9,740 bases of DNA from an uncultured Veillonella sp. (GTDB lineage: Bacteria; Bacillota; Negativicutes; Veillonellales; Veillonellaceae), in the NCBI GenBank assembly GCA_900556785.1, contig USQK01000060.1, positions 1-9,740 on the forward strand. The letters are read 5' to 3'. The notes under the pieces were generated by a model. That model was given only the letters and a program-made list of their open reading frames with translations. It searched no databases and was not told the origin of the DNA. Made by a program: the position numbers and the translations under genes. Positions 1 to 5,468 of the stretch are shown here, one piece after another; positions within the stretch are counted from its first letter, which is position 1; each line of letters starts with the position of its first letter.

Positions 1-1
1 T

Positions 2-7
2 AGGAGG
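2..7 (+). promoter_or_regulatory. Ribosome binding site of the DUF711 gene
   Basis: AGGAGG is a full-strength Shine-Dalgarno match. It lies only 4 bases before the ATG at 12, which is close but workable. The TAG at 1-3 overlaps it and could be the stop codon of an upstream gene. In many Firmicutes that neighbour is a small ACT-domain protein, but nothing in the window can confirm this. Confidence 0.75.
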
Positions 8-11
8 CACT

Positions 12-1370
12 ATGTTATCTATCGACAATATTTTAGAAACGAATCAGATGATTCATGACAACAAGCTTGATGTTCGTACAATTACGATGGGCATTAGCTT
101 GCTAGAATGTGCATCTAGTTCTGGTAAAGAACTATGTGATCGCATTTATGATCGTATTACAAAAGAAGCTGAACATCTTGTGTCCACTGGTGAGGATATT
201 GAGCGCGAGTTTGGTATTCCTATCATTAACAAACGCATCTCTGTAACTCCTATCTCTCTTGTTGCAGGTGGTAGTGATTTAACATCCTATGTACCAATTG
301 CAGAAGCGATGGACCGTGCTGCTAAAACAGTAGGTGTTAACTTTATCGGTGGTTACTCCGCTCTTGTAACAAAAGGTGCTACACGAGCTGATCGCATCTT
401 GATTGATTCTATCCCAGAAGCATTGGCAACTACAGATATCGTATGTAGCTCTGTAGGTGTTGGTTCTACTAAAACTGGTATCAACATGGATGCAGTTCGC
501 GACATGGGGATTATCGTTAAGAAAACGGCAGAACTTACAAAGGATAATGATGCTCTTGGCTGTGCTAAGCTCGTTATTTTCTGTAATCCTGTAGAGGATA
601 ATCCATTCATGGCAGGCGCTTTCTTTGGCGTTACTGAAGGTGATAGTGCTATTTCTGTAGGCGTATCTGGCCCAGGCGTTGTAAAACACGCACTTGAGTC
701 TGTGCGTGGTCAGTCCTTTGACGTTGTAGCAGAAACGATTAAACGTACTGCTTTCAAAATTACTCGTGTAGGCCAATTAGTAGCACAAGAGGCATCTCGC
801 CGTCTTGGTAAATCATTTGGCATTATCGATTTGTCCTTGGCGCCAACACCAGCGGTAGGCGATTCTGTTGCTCACGTTCTTGAAGAAATGGGCTTATCAT
901 CTTGTGGTTGTCATGGTACGACTGCGGCACTTGCATTACTTAATGATGCGGTGAAAAAAGGTGGTCTTATGGCATCCTCTCACGTAGGTGGTCTCAGTGG
1001 TGCATTTATTCCAGTATCTGAAGATGCTGGTATGATTGATGCCGTATCTTGTGGCAGTTTATCCCTCGATAAATTAGAGGCTATGACATGCGTATGTTCT
1101 GTTGGCCTTGACATGATTGCTATTCCTGGAGACACAACAGCGGATACAATTTCTGCAATTATTGCTGATGAATCTGCTATTGGTATGATTAATAATAAGA
1201 CAACTGCGGTTCGTGTAATTCCTGTACCTGGCAAAACCGTAGGTGAGGTTGTTGAATTTGGTGGCCTTTTAGGTTACGCTCCAATTATTGAAGTGAGTCC
1301 ATATAGTGCAGCTGAGTTCATCGCCCGTGGTGGTCGTATTCCAGCACCTATTCGTAGCTTAACTAATTAA
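12..1370 (+). CDS. DUF711 / UPF0210 ('PFL family') protein
   Basis: This is a 452-residue soluble protein of the DUF711/UPF0210 family, complete and of usual family length. Its function is not established. The 'PFL family' label comes from fold similarity to pyruvate formate-lyase-type enzymes, not from shown activity. Recognisable conserved stretches are KRISVTPISLV (residues 74-84), the Gly-rich block around SVGVGSTKTGINMDAVRDMG (147-166), SGPGVV (219-224), APTPAVGDSVA (277-287), the Cys/His motif SSCGCHGT (296-303) and the C-terminal GGRIPAPIRSL (440-450). I see no signal peptide or membrane segment, and no glycyl-radical motif (RVxGY type) near the C-terminus, so it is unlikely to be a true radical enzyme. 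Start at ATG 12 follows AGGAGG at 2-7. It is followed by a 33-base gap and then the wecA-like gene, with no terminator seen between them, so the two may share a transcript. Confidence 0.9.
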   Translation: MLSIDNILETNQMIHDNKLDVRTITMGISLLECASSSGKELCDRIYDRITKEAEHLVSTGEDIEREFGIPIINKRISVTPISLVAGGSDLTSYVPIAEAMDRAAKTVGVNFIGGYSALVTKGATRADRILIDSIPEALATTDIVCSSVGVGSTKTGINMDAVRDMGIIVKKTAELTKDNDALGCAKLVIFCNPVEDNPFMAGAFFGVTEGDSAISVGVSGPGVVKHALESVRGQSFDVVAETIKRTAFKITRVGQLVAQEASRRLGKSFGIIDLSLAPTPAVGDSVAHVLEEMGLSSCGCHGTTAALALLNDAVKKGGLMASSHVGGLSGAFIPVSEDAGMIDAVSCGSLSLDKLEAMTCVCSVGLDMIAIPGDTTADTISAIIADESAIGMINNKTTAVRVIPVPGKTVGEVVEFGGLLGYAPIIEVSPYSAAEFIARGGRIPAPIRSLTN

Positions 1371-1403
1371 TTGTGTTTATAACCCAGTTGTTGGAGGTGT
1401 CTT

Positions 1404-2555
1404 ATGAGTGATTATGTGCTCGATTATGTGTGGGCCTTTGCTCTGGCGCTCATCATAACCTTTGCACTAACCCCTTTGGTAAAACGCTTTGCCGTTGCTG
1501 TAGGGGCAATAGATAAACCTGATGCCCGAAAGGTGCATCATGGTGCTATTCCACGACTTGGTGGGTTAGCAATCTTTCTCGGTTATGTAGGATCGGTCCT
1601 CTTTAATGGCTCTATCCCACATGACCATAAACTATTTGGCTTTGTACTTGGTACAGTTATTCTTGTGCTCGTTGGCATTTGGGATGATATTAAACAGATT
1701 GAGCCAAAGACTAAGTTAATGGGCCAAATCATAGCAGCTGCAATTTTGGTGGCTTATGATATTCGGGTGGACTTTATCAACCTTCCTTGGGGTGGTGTAG
1801 TGTACCTTAAATATTGGGCTGCTCCATTGACTATTTTCTGGATCGTAGGATTTACGAATATCGTAAATCTTATCGATGGCCTTGATGGCTTGGCAGCAGG
1901 GATTTCCTTCATTGCTTGTATTGCTGTTTGCGCTATGACGTTACAACTTGGCCAAACTGACTTAGCATGTATATCTCTTGCACTTGCAGGTGCAACAGTA
2001 GGGTTCTTGCGGTATAACTTTAACCCAGCGAAAATTTTCATGGGTGATACGGGTTCTATGCTCCTCGGTTATACTTTAGCAGCTATTTCTGTAATGGGGG
2101 CTGTTAAAACAGCAGCTACTATTGCATTAGTAGTTCCTGCAATCGTACTTGGCTTACCAATTCTGGATACATTATTTGCTATCGTACGCCGTAAAATTAG
2201 CGGTCGTCCAATTTTTAAACCTGATAAAGGCCATGTGCATCATCGTTTGTTAGCTCAAGGTTTATCTCAAAAACAAGCGGTGCTAATGATGTATGCCGTA
2301 ACAGCTCTGTTTGGTGGCGTGTCTGTCATCGTAGCAGAAGTCAATGCTTGGATTGGTATCGCATTGGTACTCGTTATCTTCTTAGGCAGTATTTTTGTGG
2401 CTCGTCGCCTTGGTGTTATTACCCATAGTGATGCGGCTGGACATCCATTACCACGTCCTACAATTGAACGCAGCGATTCAGATGAAACTATTTCCTTTGA
2501 TCGTGAAGAATTGGCAAAAGCTTTAGAGGAATCTGACGATTCCCATAAGAAATAA
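1404..2555 (+). CDS. wecA: Undecaprenyl-phosphate GlcNAc-1-phosphate transferase (WecA/TagO, MraY-like)
   Basis: A 383-residue polytopic membrane enzyme of the MraY/WecA/TagO family (glycosyltransferase 4). By family it transfers GlcNAc-1-phosphate from UDP-GlcNAc to undecaprenyl phosphate at the cytoplasmic face, starting synthesis of a cell-surface glycan. Diagnostic motifs are all present: DKPDARKVHHGAIPRLGG (37-54), the Mg-binding DD pair (D94-D95 in GIWDDIKQ), NLIDGLDGLAAG (155-166), MGDTGSMLLGY (213-223) and GHVHHRLL (276-283). Hydrophobic segments alternate with short loops from about residue 8 to 335. The last ~45 residues form a hydrophilic, acidic tail. The HVHHR motif with NLIDGLDG favours GlcNAc-type WecA/TagO over MraY, but the sugar specificity is inferred. 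ATG 1404 follows GGAGGT at 1393-1398. A strong terminator follows the stop. The wecA symbol is by function; tagO would be used in a monoderm. Confidence 0.88.
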   Translation: MSDYVLDYVWAFALALIITFALTPLVKRFAVAVGAIDKPDARKVHHGAIPRLGGLAIFLGYVGSVLFNGSIPHDHKLFGFVLGTVILVLVGIWDDIKQIEPKTKLMGQIIAAAILVAYDIRVDFINLPWGGVVYLKYWAAPLTIFWIVGFTNIVNLIDGLDGLAAGISFIACIAVCAMTLQLGQTDLACISLALAGATVGFLRYNFNPAKIFMGDTGSMLLGYTLAAISVMGAVKTAATIALVVPAIVLGLPILDTLFAIVRRKISGRPIFKPDKGHVHHRLLAQGLSQKQAVLMMYAVTALFGGVSVIVAEVNAWIGIALVLVIFLGSIFVARRLGVITHSDAAGHPLPRPTIERSDSDETISFDREELAKALEESDDSHKK

Positions 2556-2563
2556 CCATATGT

Positions 2564-2587
2564 GGGGCGCACGGCGCCCCATTTTTT
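2564..2587 (+). terminator. Intrinsic terminator after wecA
   Basis: A perfect 7-bp GC-only stem, GGGGCGC (2564-2570) and GCGCCCC (2574-2580), encloses the 3-base loop ACG. After one A it is followed by six T (2582-2587). It begins 8 bases after the wecA stop and ends 15 bases before the wecB ribosome binding site, so it should end most wecA transcripts on the + strand. There is no matching A-run on the left side, so it is not bidirectional. Confidence 0.93.
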
Positions 2588-2602
2588 CTATCCTACTATG
2601 TT

Positions 2603-2607
2603 GGAGG
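2603..2607 (+). promoter_or_regulatory. Ribosome binding site that decides the wecB start
   Basis: GGAGG lies 5 bases before the ATG at 2613. The reading frame stays open upstream to a GTG at 2562 and an ATG at 2598. The first falls at the edge of the terminator hairpin and neither has a Shine-Dalgarno site. The 2613 start also puts the family's N-terminal beta strand (KVMTIFGTRPE) directly at the N-terminus, as in other WecB proteins. Confidence 0.88.
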
Positions 2608-2612
2608 CAACT

Positions 2613-3755
2613 ATGTTAAAAGTTATGACAATCTTTGGTACAAGACCTGAAGCTATCAAGATGGCTCCTCTTGTAAAAGCACTAGAAGCAGCACCAGATA
2701 TGGAGCCGATTGTAACCGTTACGGCACAACATCGCGATATGCTCGATCAAGTACTAAACTTGTTCAATATTACCCCTGATTATGACTTAAATATTATGAG
2801 CCAAGGTCAAACATTGTACGATGTAACAAACCGTGCATTGATGGGCCTTAAAGATGTATTAGAAGAAGCTAAACCTGATGTAGTTCTTGTACATGGTGAT
2901 ACAACAACAACCTTTGCAGGTGCTTTGGCGTCCTTCTATCAAGAGATTCCTGTAGGTCACGTAGAGGCAGGTCTTCGTACTGGAGATATTTATTCTCCGT
3001 TCCCAGAGGAAATGAACCGTAAATTGACTGGCTCTATTGCAACCTATCATTTTGCACCAACAGCTAGTTCTGAAAGCAATCTTAAGAAAGAAAATATCAA
3101 TACAGATCATCTATATGTAACAGGCAATACTGTTATCGATGCCCTTGATACAACAGTGCAAGATAATTATGTTTTTGATGATGCTGCTATCAATGCATTA
3201 GATCCTGAAAAACGTACAGTTCTTGTTACTACACATCGACGTGAAAACTTGGGTGAGCCTATGCGCCATGTGTACCAAGCTATTCGCGATTTAATTAATG
3301 AATTTGAAGATATTCAAGTGGTCTTCCCTGTACATAAGAATCCTAAGGTTCGCCAAGTTGTACAAGAGGAACTTGGTTCTGTAGAACGGGTTACCTTAAT
3401 TGATCCGCTTGATTATGAACCATTTGCGAACTTAATGGCTAAATCTTATTTGATTCTTACTGATTCTGGTGGAATTCAAGAGGAAGCGCCAGCCCTTGGC
3501 AAACCAGTTCTCGTATTGCGTGATACCACAGAACGCCCTGAAGCTGTTGAAGCTGGTACGGTTCGCCTAGTAGGTACTGATAAAGATGCAGTACACGCAG
3601 CGGCTCATGAATTGTTGAGCGATGCAGCAGCTTATAAATTGATGTCGAACTCCGTTAACCCTTATGGTGACGGCAAAGCATCTGAACGCATTATTCAAGC
3701 GTTGCGCCATGAGTTCTTAGGCGATTCTAATCGTCCTGAACGGTTTGGTAAATAA
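2613..3755 (+). CDS. wecB: UDP-N-acetylglucosamine 2-epimerase, non-hydrolysing
   Basis: A 380-residue cytosolic enzyme of the WecB/MnaA family, which interconverts UDP-GlcNAc and UDP-ManNAc and so supplies ManNAc for surface polysaccharide. Family motifs are complete: GTRPEAIKMAPLV (9-21), VHGDTTTTFAGA (93-104, with D96), GHVEAGLRT (115-123, with E118), FPEEMNRKLT (130-139, with E132), TGNTVIDAL (170-178), TTHRRENLG (206-214, with H208), ILTDSGGIQEEAPALGKPVL (281-300) and the DTTERPEA substrate loop (304-311). D96, E118, E132 and H208 correspond to the catalytic acidic and His residues of E. coli WecB. Length is typical and no key residue is missing. It is cut off from wecA by a terminator but ends one base before atpZ, so it looks like the first gene of the atpZ-atpI transcript. 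I could not find a convincing promoter just upstream; it may rely on terminator read-through or on a promoter inside wecA. Confidence 0.95.
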   Translation: MLKVMTIFGTRPEAIKMAPLVKALEAAPDMEPIVTVTAQHRDMLDQVLNLFNITPDYDLNIMSQGQTLYDVTNRALMGLKDVLEEAKPDVVLVHGDTTTTFAGALASFYQEIPVGHVEAGLRTGDIYSPFPEEMNRKLTGSIATYHFAPTASSESNLKKENINTDHLYVTGNTVIDALDTTVQDNYVFDDAAINALDPEKRTVLVTTHRRENLGEPMRHVYQAIRDLINEFEDIQVVFPVHKNPKVRQVVQEELGSVERVTLIDPLDYEPFANLMAKSYLILTDSGGIQEEAPALGKPVLVLRDTTERPEAVEAGTVRLVGTDKDAVHAAAHELLSDAAAYKLMSNSVNPYGDGKASERIIQALRHEFLGDSNRPERFGK

Positions 3756-3756
3756 T

Positions 3757-3951
3757 ATGGATAAGGACCTTGTGAAAGCCCTCGCCATGGCAACATCGGC
3801 GGGGCTCACACTCGTTTTCTGTATAGGTGGTTTCATTTGGATTGGATATACACTGGATGGTTGGTTTAGAACTGAACCGTTATGTATGATTATATTTGGT
3901 CTTATTGGAGCTATAACAGGTTTTTATATGTTATATAAACAAGTTAAGTAG
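3757..3951 (+). CDS. atpZ: AtpZ/AtpI-family accessory membrane protein
   Basis: A 64-residue protein with two predicted membrane helices (about 13-32 and 42-60) joined by the short loop containing LDGWFRTEP (33-41). This is the layout of the AtpZ family (putative F1Fo-ATPase gene 1 product). The G-x-x-LD-x-W pattern at the end of helix 1 is typical. In alkaliphilic Bacillus, AtpZ works with AtpI in divalent cation uptake linked to ATP synthase; whether that holds here is unknown. ATG 3757 is separated from the wecB stop (TAA, 3753-3755) by a single base, and there is no strong Shine-Dalgarno site, so translation is probably coupled to wecB. An in-frame TTG at 3745 would overlap wecB and has no better ribosome binding site, so I prefer the ATG. 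It is followed after 10 bases by atpI. Confidence 0.85.
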   Translation: MDKDLVKALAMATSAGLTLVFCIGGFIWIGYTLDGWFRTEPLCMIIFGLIGAITGFYMLYKQVK

Positions 3952-3961
3952 TGAGGTATAT

Positions 3962-4330
3962 ATGAATCAATATATTAAATTCATAGTGCGCGTGCTACTA
4001 ACTTGTTTTTTTATTGCCTTTTTAGGCGGTATAATACAAGTTTTATGTGGCCTAGAACAGTATCTATGGGGATGGTTTTGGGGGATTTTTATAATGGTAC
4101 TCTACTTGCTAAGTTTAGCTTTGCATGGTCAATCCATTGTATCAGGGGATCCTTACAAAGCCGTTCGTAAAGCTCGTAGACAGATGATATGGCGTCTTAT
4201 GTTAGTAGGCTCATTAGTAGTCTTAGGATTAAAGATTCCCGGCATAGAGGCTATTAGCATGTTTGTTGGTGTCGCACTTATTCAGCCCGCATTATATGTT
4301 GTTTACTGGTGGCTTAGTCGACATTTCTAA
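3962..4330 (+). CDS. atpI: ATP synthase subunit I (AtpI)
   Basis: A 122-residue, very hydrophobic protein with four likely membrane helices (about 7-28, 34-53, 77-91 and 96-117). A basic cytoplasmic loop, YKAVRKARRQ (65-74), separates the two hairpins. Size, topology and position between atpZ and atpB identify it as AtpI of the ATP-synt_I family; sequence similarity in this family is weak. In Na+-dependent synthases AtpI acts as an assembly factor for the c-ring, and it is also implicated in Mg2+ handling. ATG 3962 follows GAGGT at 3953-3957, just after the atpZ stop. It ends 170 bases before atpB, an unusually long gap for this operon, and no GC-rich terminator lies in that gap. Confidence 0.82.
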   Translation: MNQYIKFIVRVLLTCFFIAFLGGIIQVLCGLEQYLWGWFWGIFIMVLYLLSLALHGQSIVSGDPYKAVRKARRQMIWRLMLVGSLVVLGLKIPGIEAISMFVGVALIQPALYVVYWWLSRHF

Positions 4331-4420
4331 GCTTATGATGTGTTAAATTATAGATACATTCCAATAATGCATTATACACAATACATTCATGAGAAATTAG
4401 AATTGTTTACCTTTCAAGTG

Positions 4421-4449
4421 TTGATTATATATCTATAACGATGTATGAT
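4421..4449 (+). promoter_or_regulatory. Candidate sigma-70/sigma-A promoter for atpBEFHAGD
   Basis: TTGATT (4421-4426) and TATGAT (4444-4449) are separated by exactly 17 bases, giving 4/6 and 5/6 matches to TTGACA and TATAAT. Transcription would start near 4456, leaving a leader of about 45 bases before the atpB ATG. A perfect TATAAT at 4458-4463 is an alternative -10, but the sequence 17 bases upstream of it (ATAACG) is a poor -35. In such AT-rich DNA, chance matches are common, so this is a candidate only. Confidence 0.5.
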
Positions 4450-4456
4450 GATACAT
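4441..4456. repeat. Inverted repeat overlapping the candidate -10
   Basis: ATGTAT (4441-4446), spacer GATG, ATACAT (4451-4456) is a perfect 6-bp inverted repeat that covers the candidate -10 element and the predicted start point. Its place would suit an operator. No regulator is encoded nearby, and short AT-rich repeats arise easily by chance. Confidence 0.35.
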
Positions 4457-4461
4457 ATATA

Positions 4462-4488
4462 ATATATTTATATTAATTGTAAATATAT
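4462..4488 (+). repeat. Leader inverted repeat before atpB
   Basis: ATATATTTA (4462-4470) and TAAATATAT (4480-4488) are perfect 9-bp inverted copies with a 9-base loop. In the mRNA they would form an A-U-only hairpin whose right arm overlaps the first bases of the weak Shine-Dalgarno ATAAGG (4487-4492). It could modulate translation of atpB, but a stem without G-C pairs is weak. Confidence 0.4.
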
Positions 4489-4500
4489 AAGGTTTTTATT

Positions 4501-5199
4501 ATGTCTATGGAAGGGGTTGAGAACGTGGAATTACATGCGGGACACCATGAAGTCGTGCAGTGGTTAGGGTTGACATTTAATTTGGATACTCTAATTGCTA
4601 CATGGGTTACTATGGCTATTGTAATACTGATAACAGTACTAGCCACCCGGGGACGAAAATTGGTGCCTGTAGGCTTGCAAAATATAGTTGAATCTATATT
4701 GGAAGGCTTAGAGGGGCAATTAGCTCCGAACTTGGGTCGTCATTGGCCGATGGTGAGTTCCTTGTTATTTACGTTTTTCTTATTTATTTTTGTAGGAAAT
4801 GAATTAGGCTTAATGCCTACACTTAAGGCGTTAACATCACCAACATCTGATATCAATACTACAGTTGCATTGGCTTTATGTAGTACATTAGTAGTATGGG
4901 TTATGGGTATTAAAGTTAAAGGCTTATCTTACTTTAAGCATTTTGTACGACCTTATAAGGCTTTGCTAGTACTTAATATCTTTGAAGAGATCGCTAGACC
5001 TGTTACGCTTGCTTTCCGTCTATTCGGCAATATCGTAGCTGGTGAAATTTTGTTAGAAGTATTATACAAGTTGCCTTGGTTTGTACCTGTACCATGGGTG
5101 TGGATTGCTTTTAGTTTGTTTATCGGCATTATTCAAGCCTTTATTTTTACCGTTCTTACAGCATCCTATTTAGGGATGGCTCTTAGTGAGGAACATTAA
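4501..5199 (+). CDS. atpB: F1Fo ATP synthase subunit a
   Basis: A 232-residue polytopic membrane protein forming the stator half-channels of Fo. The key helix is FEEIARPVTLAFRLFGNIVA (161-180), with the essential Arg at R173 (equivalent to E. coli R210). It is followed by the conserved AGE (E182, like E. coli E219) and the C-terminal IIQAFIFTVLTASYLGMAL (210-228). SPTSDINTTVALAL (113-126) is the usual SPT-aDxN motif. Five to six membrane helices are apparent. Length is typical for compact bacterial subunit a. The ATG at 4501 has a weak Shine-Dalgarno site (ATAAGG, 4487-4492). A GTG at 4525 (codon 9) is preceded by GGAAGGGG (4509-4516) and would remove eight residues, starting the protein at VELHAGHH. 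I cannot decide between them from sequence alone. The gene heads the core ATP synthase operon. Confidence 0.95.
   Translation: MSMEGVENVELHAGHHEVVQWLGLTFNLDTLIATWVTMAIVILITVLATRGRKLVPVGLQNIVESILEGLEGQLAPNLGRHWPMVSSLLFTFFLFIFVGNELGLMPTLKALTSPTSDINTTVALALCSTLVVWVMGIKVKGLSYFKHFVRPYKALLVLNIFEEIARPVTLAFRLFGNIVAGEILLEVLYKLPWFVPVPWVWIAFSLFIGIIQAFIFTVLTASYLGMALSEEH
4509..4516 (+). promoter_or_regulatory. Alternative ribosome binding site inside the atpB 5' end
   Basis: GGAAGGGG lies 8 bases before an in-frame GTG at 4525. It is a better Shine-Dalgarno match than the site serving ATG 4501, so the true or a second atpB start may be at 4525. Confidence 0.4.
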
Positions 5200-5210
5200 T
5201 TATTATATAT

Positions 5211-5216
5211 GGAGGA
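5211..5216 (+). promoter_or_regulatory. Strong ribosome binding site of atpE
   Basis: GGAGGA lies 6 bases before ATG 5223. Strong initiation fits the need for many copies of subunit c per complex. Confidence 0.8.
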
Positions 5217-5222
5217 TATATT

Positions 5223-5450
5223 ATGGAAGCTCAAGGTTTATTCGCATTAGCAGCAGCGATCGCAGTAGGTTGTGGTGCCATTGGTGCAGGTATCGGTGAC
5301 GGTCTTGTATCTAGTAAAGTAATCGAAGGTATTACACGCCAACCTGAATTGCGTGGTCAATTGATGTCTACTATGTTCGTTGCGATTGGTTTAATCGAAG
5401 CGATGCCTATCATCGGTGTAGTAGTTGCGTTTATTTTGTTATTCAGATAA
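5223..5450 (+). CDS. atpE: F1Fo ATP synthase subunit c (proteolipid)
   Basis: A 75-residue hairpin of two membrane helices (about 5-30 and 47-74) joined by the polar loop ARG-Gln-Pro type motif TRQPELRG (38-45), which contacts gamma and epsilon. Many copies form the rotating ion-translocating ring. The ion-binding carboxylate is E59 in GLIEAMPIIGVV (56-67), matching D61 of E. coli. Helix 1 carries the glycine pattern GAIGAGIGDGL (18-28). D26 aligns with I28 of E. coli, N in Bacillus and Q32 of the Na+-binding Ilyobacter ring. This gives a second carboxylate at the site. The residue after E59 is Ala, as in H+ rings, not Ser/Thr as in classical Na+ rings. Coupling ion is therefore uncertain. 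ATG 5223 follows a strong GGAGGA; the gene lies 23 bases after atpB and 18 before atpF. Confidence 0.97.
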   Translation: MEAQGLFALAAAIAVGCGAIGAGIGDGLVSSKVIEGITRQPELRGQLMSTMFVAIGLIEAMPIIGVVVAFILLFR

Positions 5451-5454
5451 TAAC

Positions 5455-5461
5455 GAGGAGG
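5455..5461 (+). promoter_or_regulatory. Ribosome binding site that decides the TTG start of atpF
   Basis: GAGGAGG ends 7 bases before TTG 5469. There is no ATG or GTG start until codon 13, which lies inside the membrane helix. The strong site and the conserved N-terminal sequence downstream make TTG the start. Confidence 0.85.
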
Positions 5462-5468
5462 AATAACC

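Larger units (their letters stand above)
4331..4500. promoter_or_regulatory. AT-rich intergenic region upstream of the core atp genes
   Basis: This is the only non-coding gap longer than 50 bases in the window. It is much richer in A/T than the flanking genes. It holds a candidate promoter (4421-4449), a perfect TATAAT (4458-4463), a 12-bp palindrome ATAATGCATTAT (4364-4375), an inverted repeat around the candidate -10 (4441-4456) and a leader inverted repeat (4462-4488). There is no reading frame of note and no GC-rich terminator, so atpZ-atpI transcripts may read through into atpB. Confidence 0.6.

Noticed and set aside
279..776. Antisense open frame of 165 codons inside the DUF711 gene
   Set aside because: It lies wholly opposite a conserved gene, is full of Cys, Tyr, Thr and Asn from reversed codons, shows no known motif and has no ribosome binding site of note.
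2562..2612. N-terminal extension of wecB from GTG 2562
   Set aside because: It starts at the edge of the terminator hairpin, has no ribosome binding site, and adds residues not found in the family. ATG 2613 has GGAGG at the right distance.
3745..3756. TTG start for atpZ overlapping the end of wecB
   Set aside because: No Shine-Dalgarno site favours it over ATG 3757, and the extra residues (VNN) are not typical of AtpZ.
4364..4375. 12-bp palindrome ATAATGCATTAT as a specific operator
   Set aside because: It is perfect, but such palindromes are expected by chance in AT-rich gaps. It lies about 45 bases upstream of the candidate -35 and no regulator is known for it. It is noted only as part of the gap.
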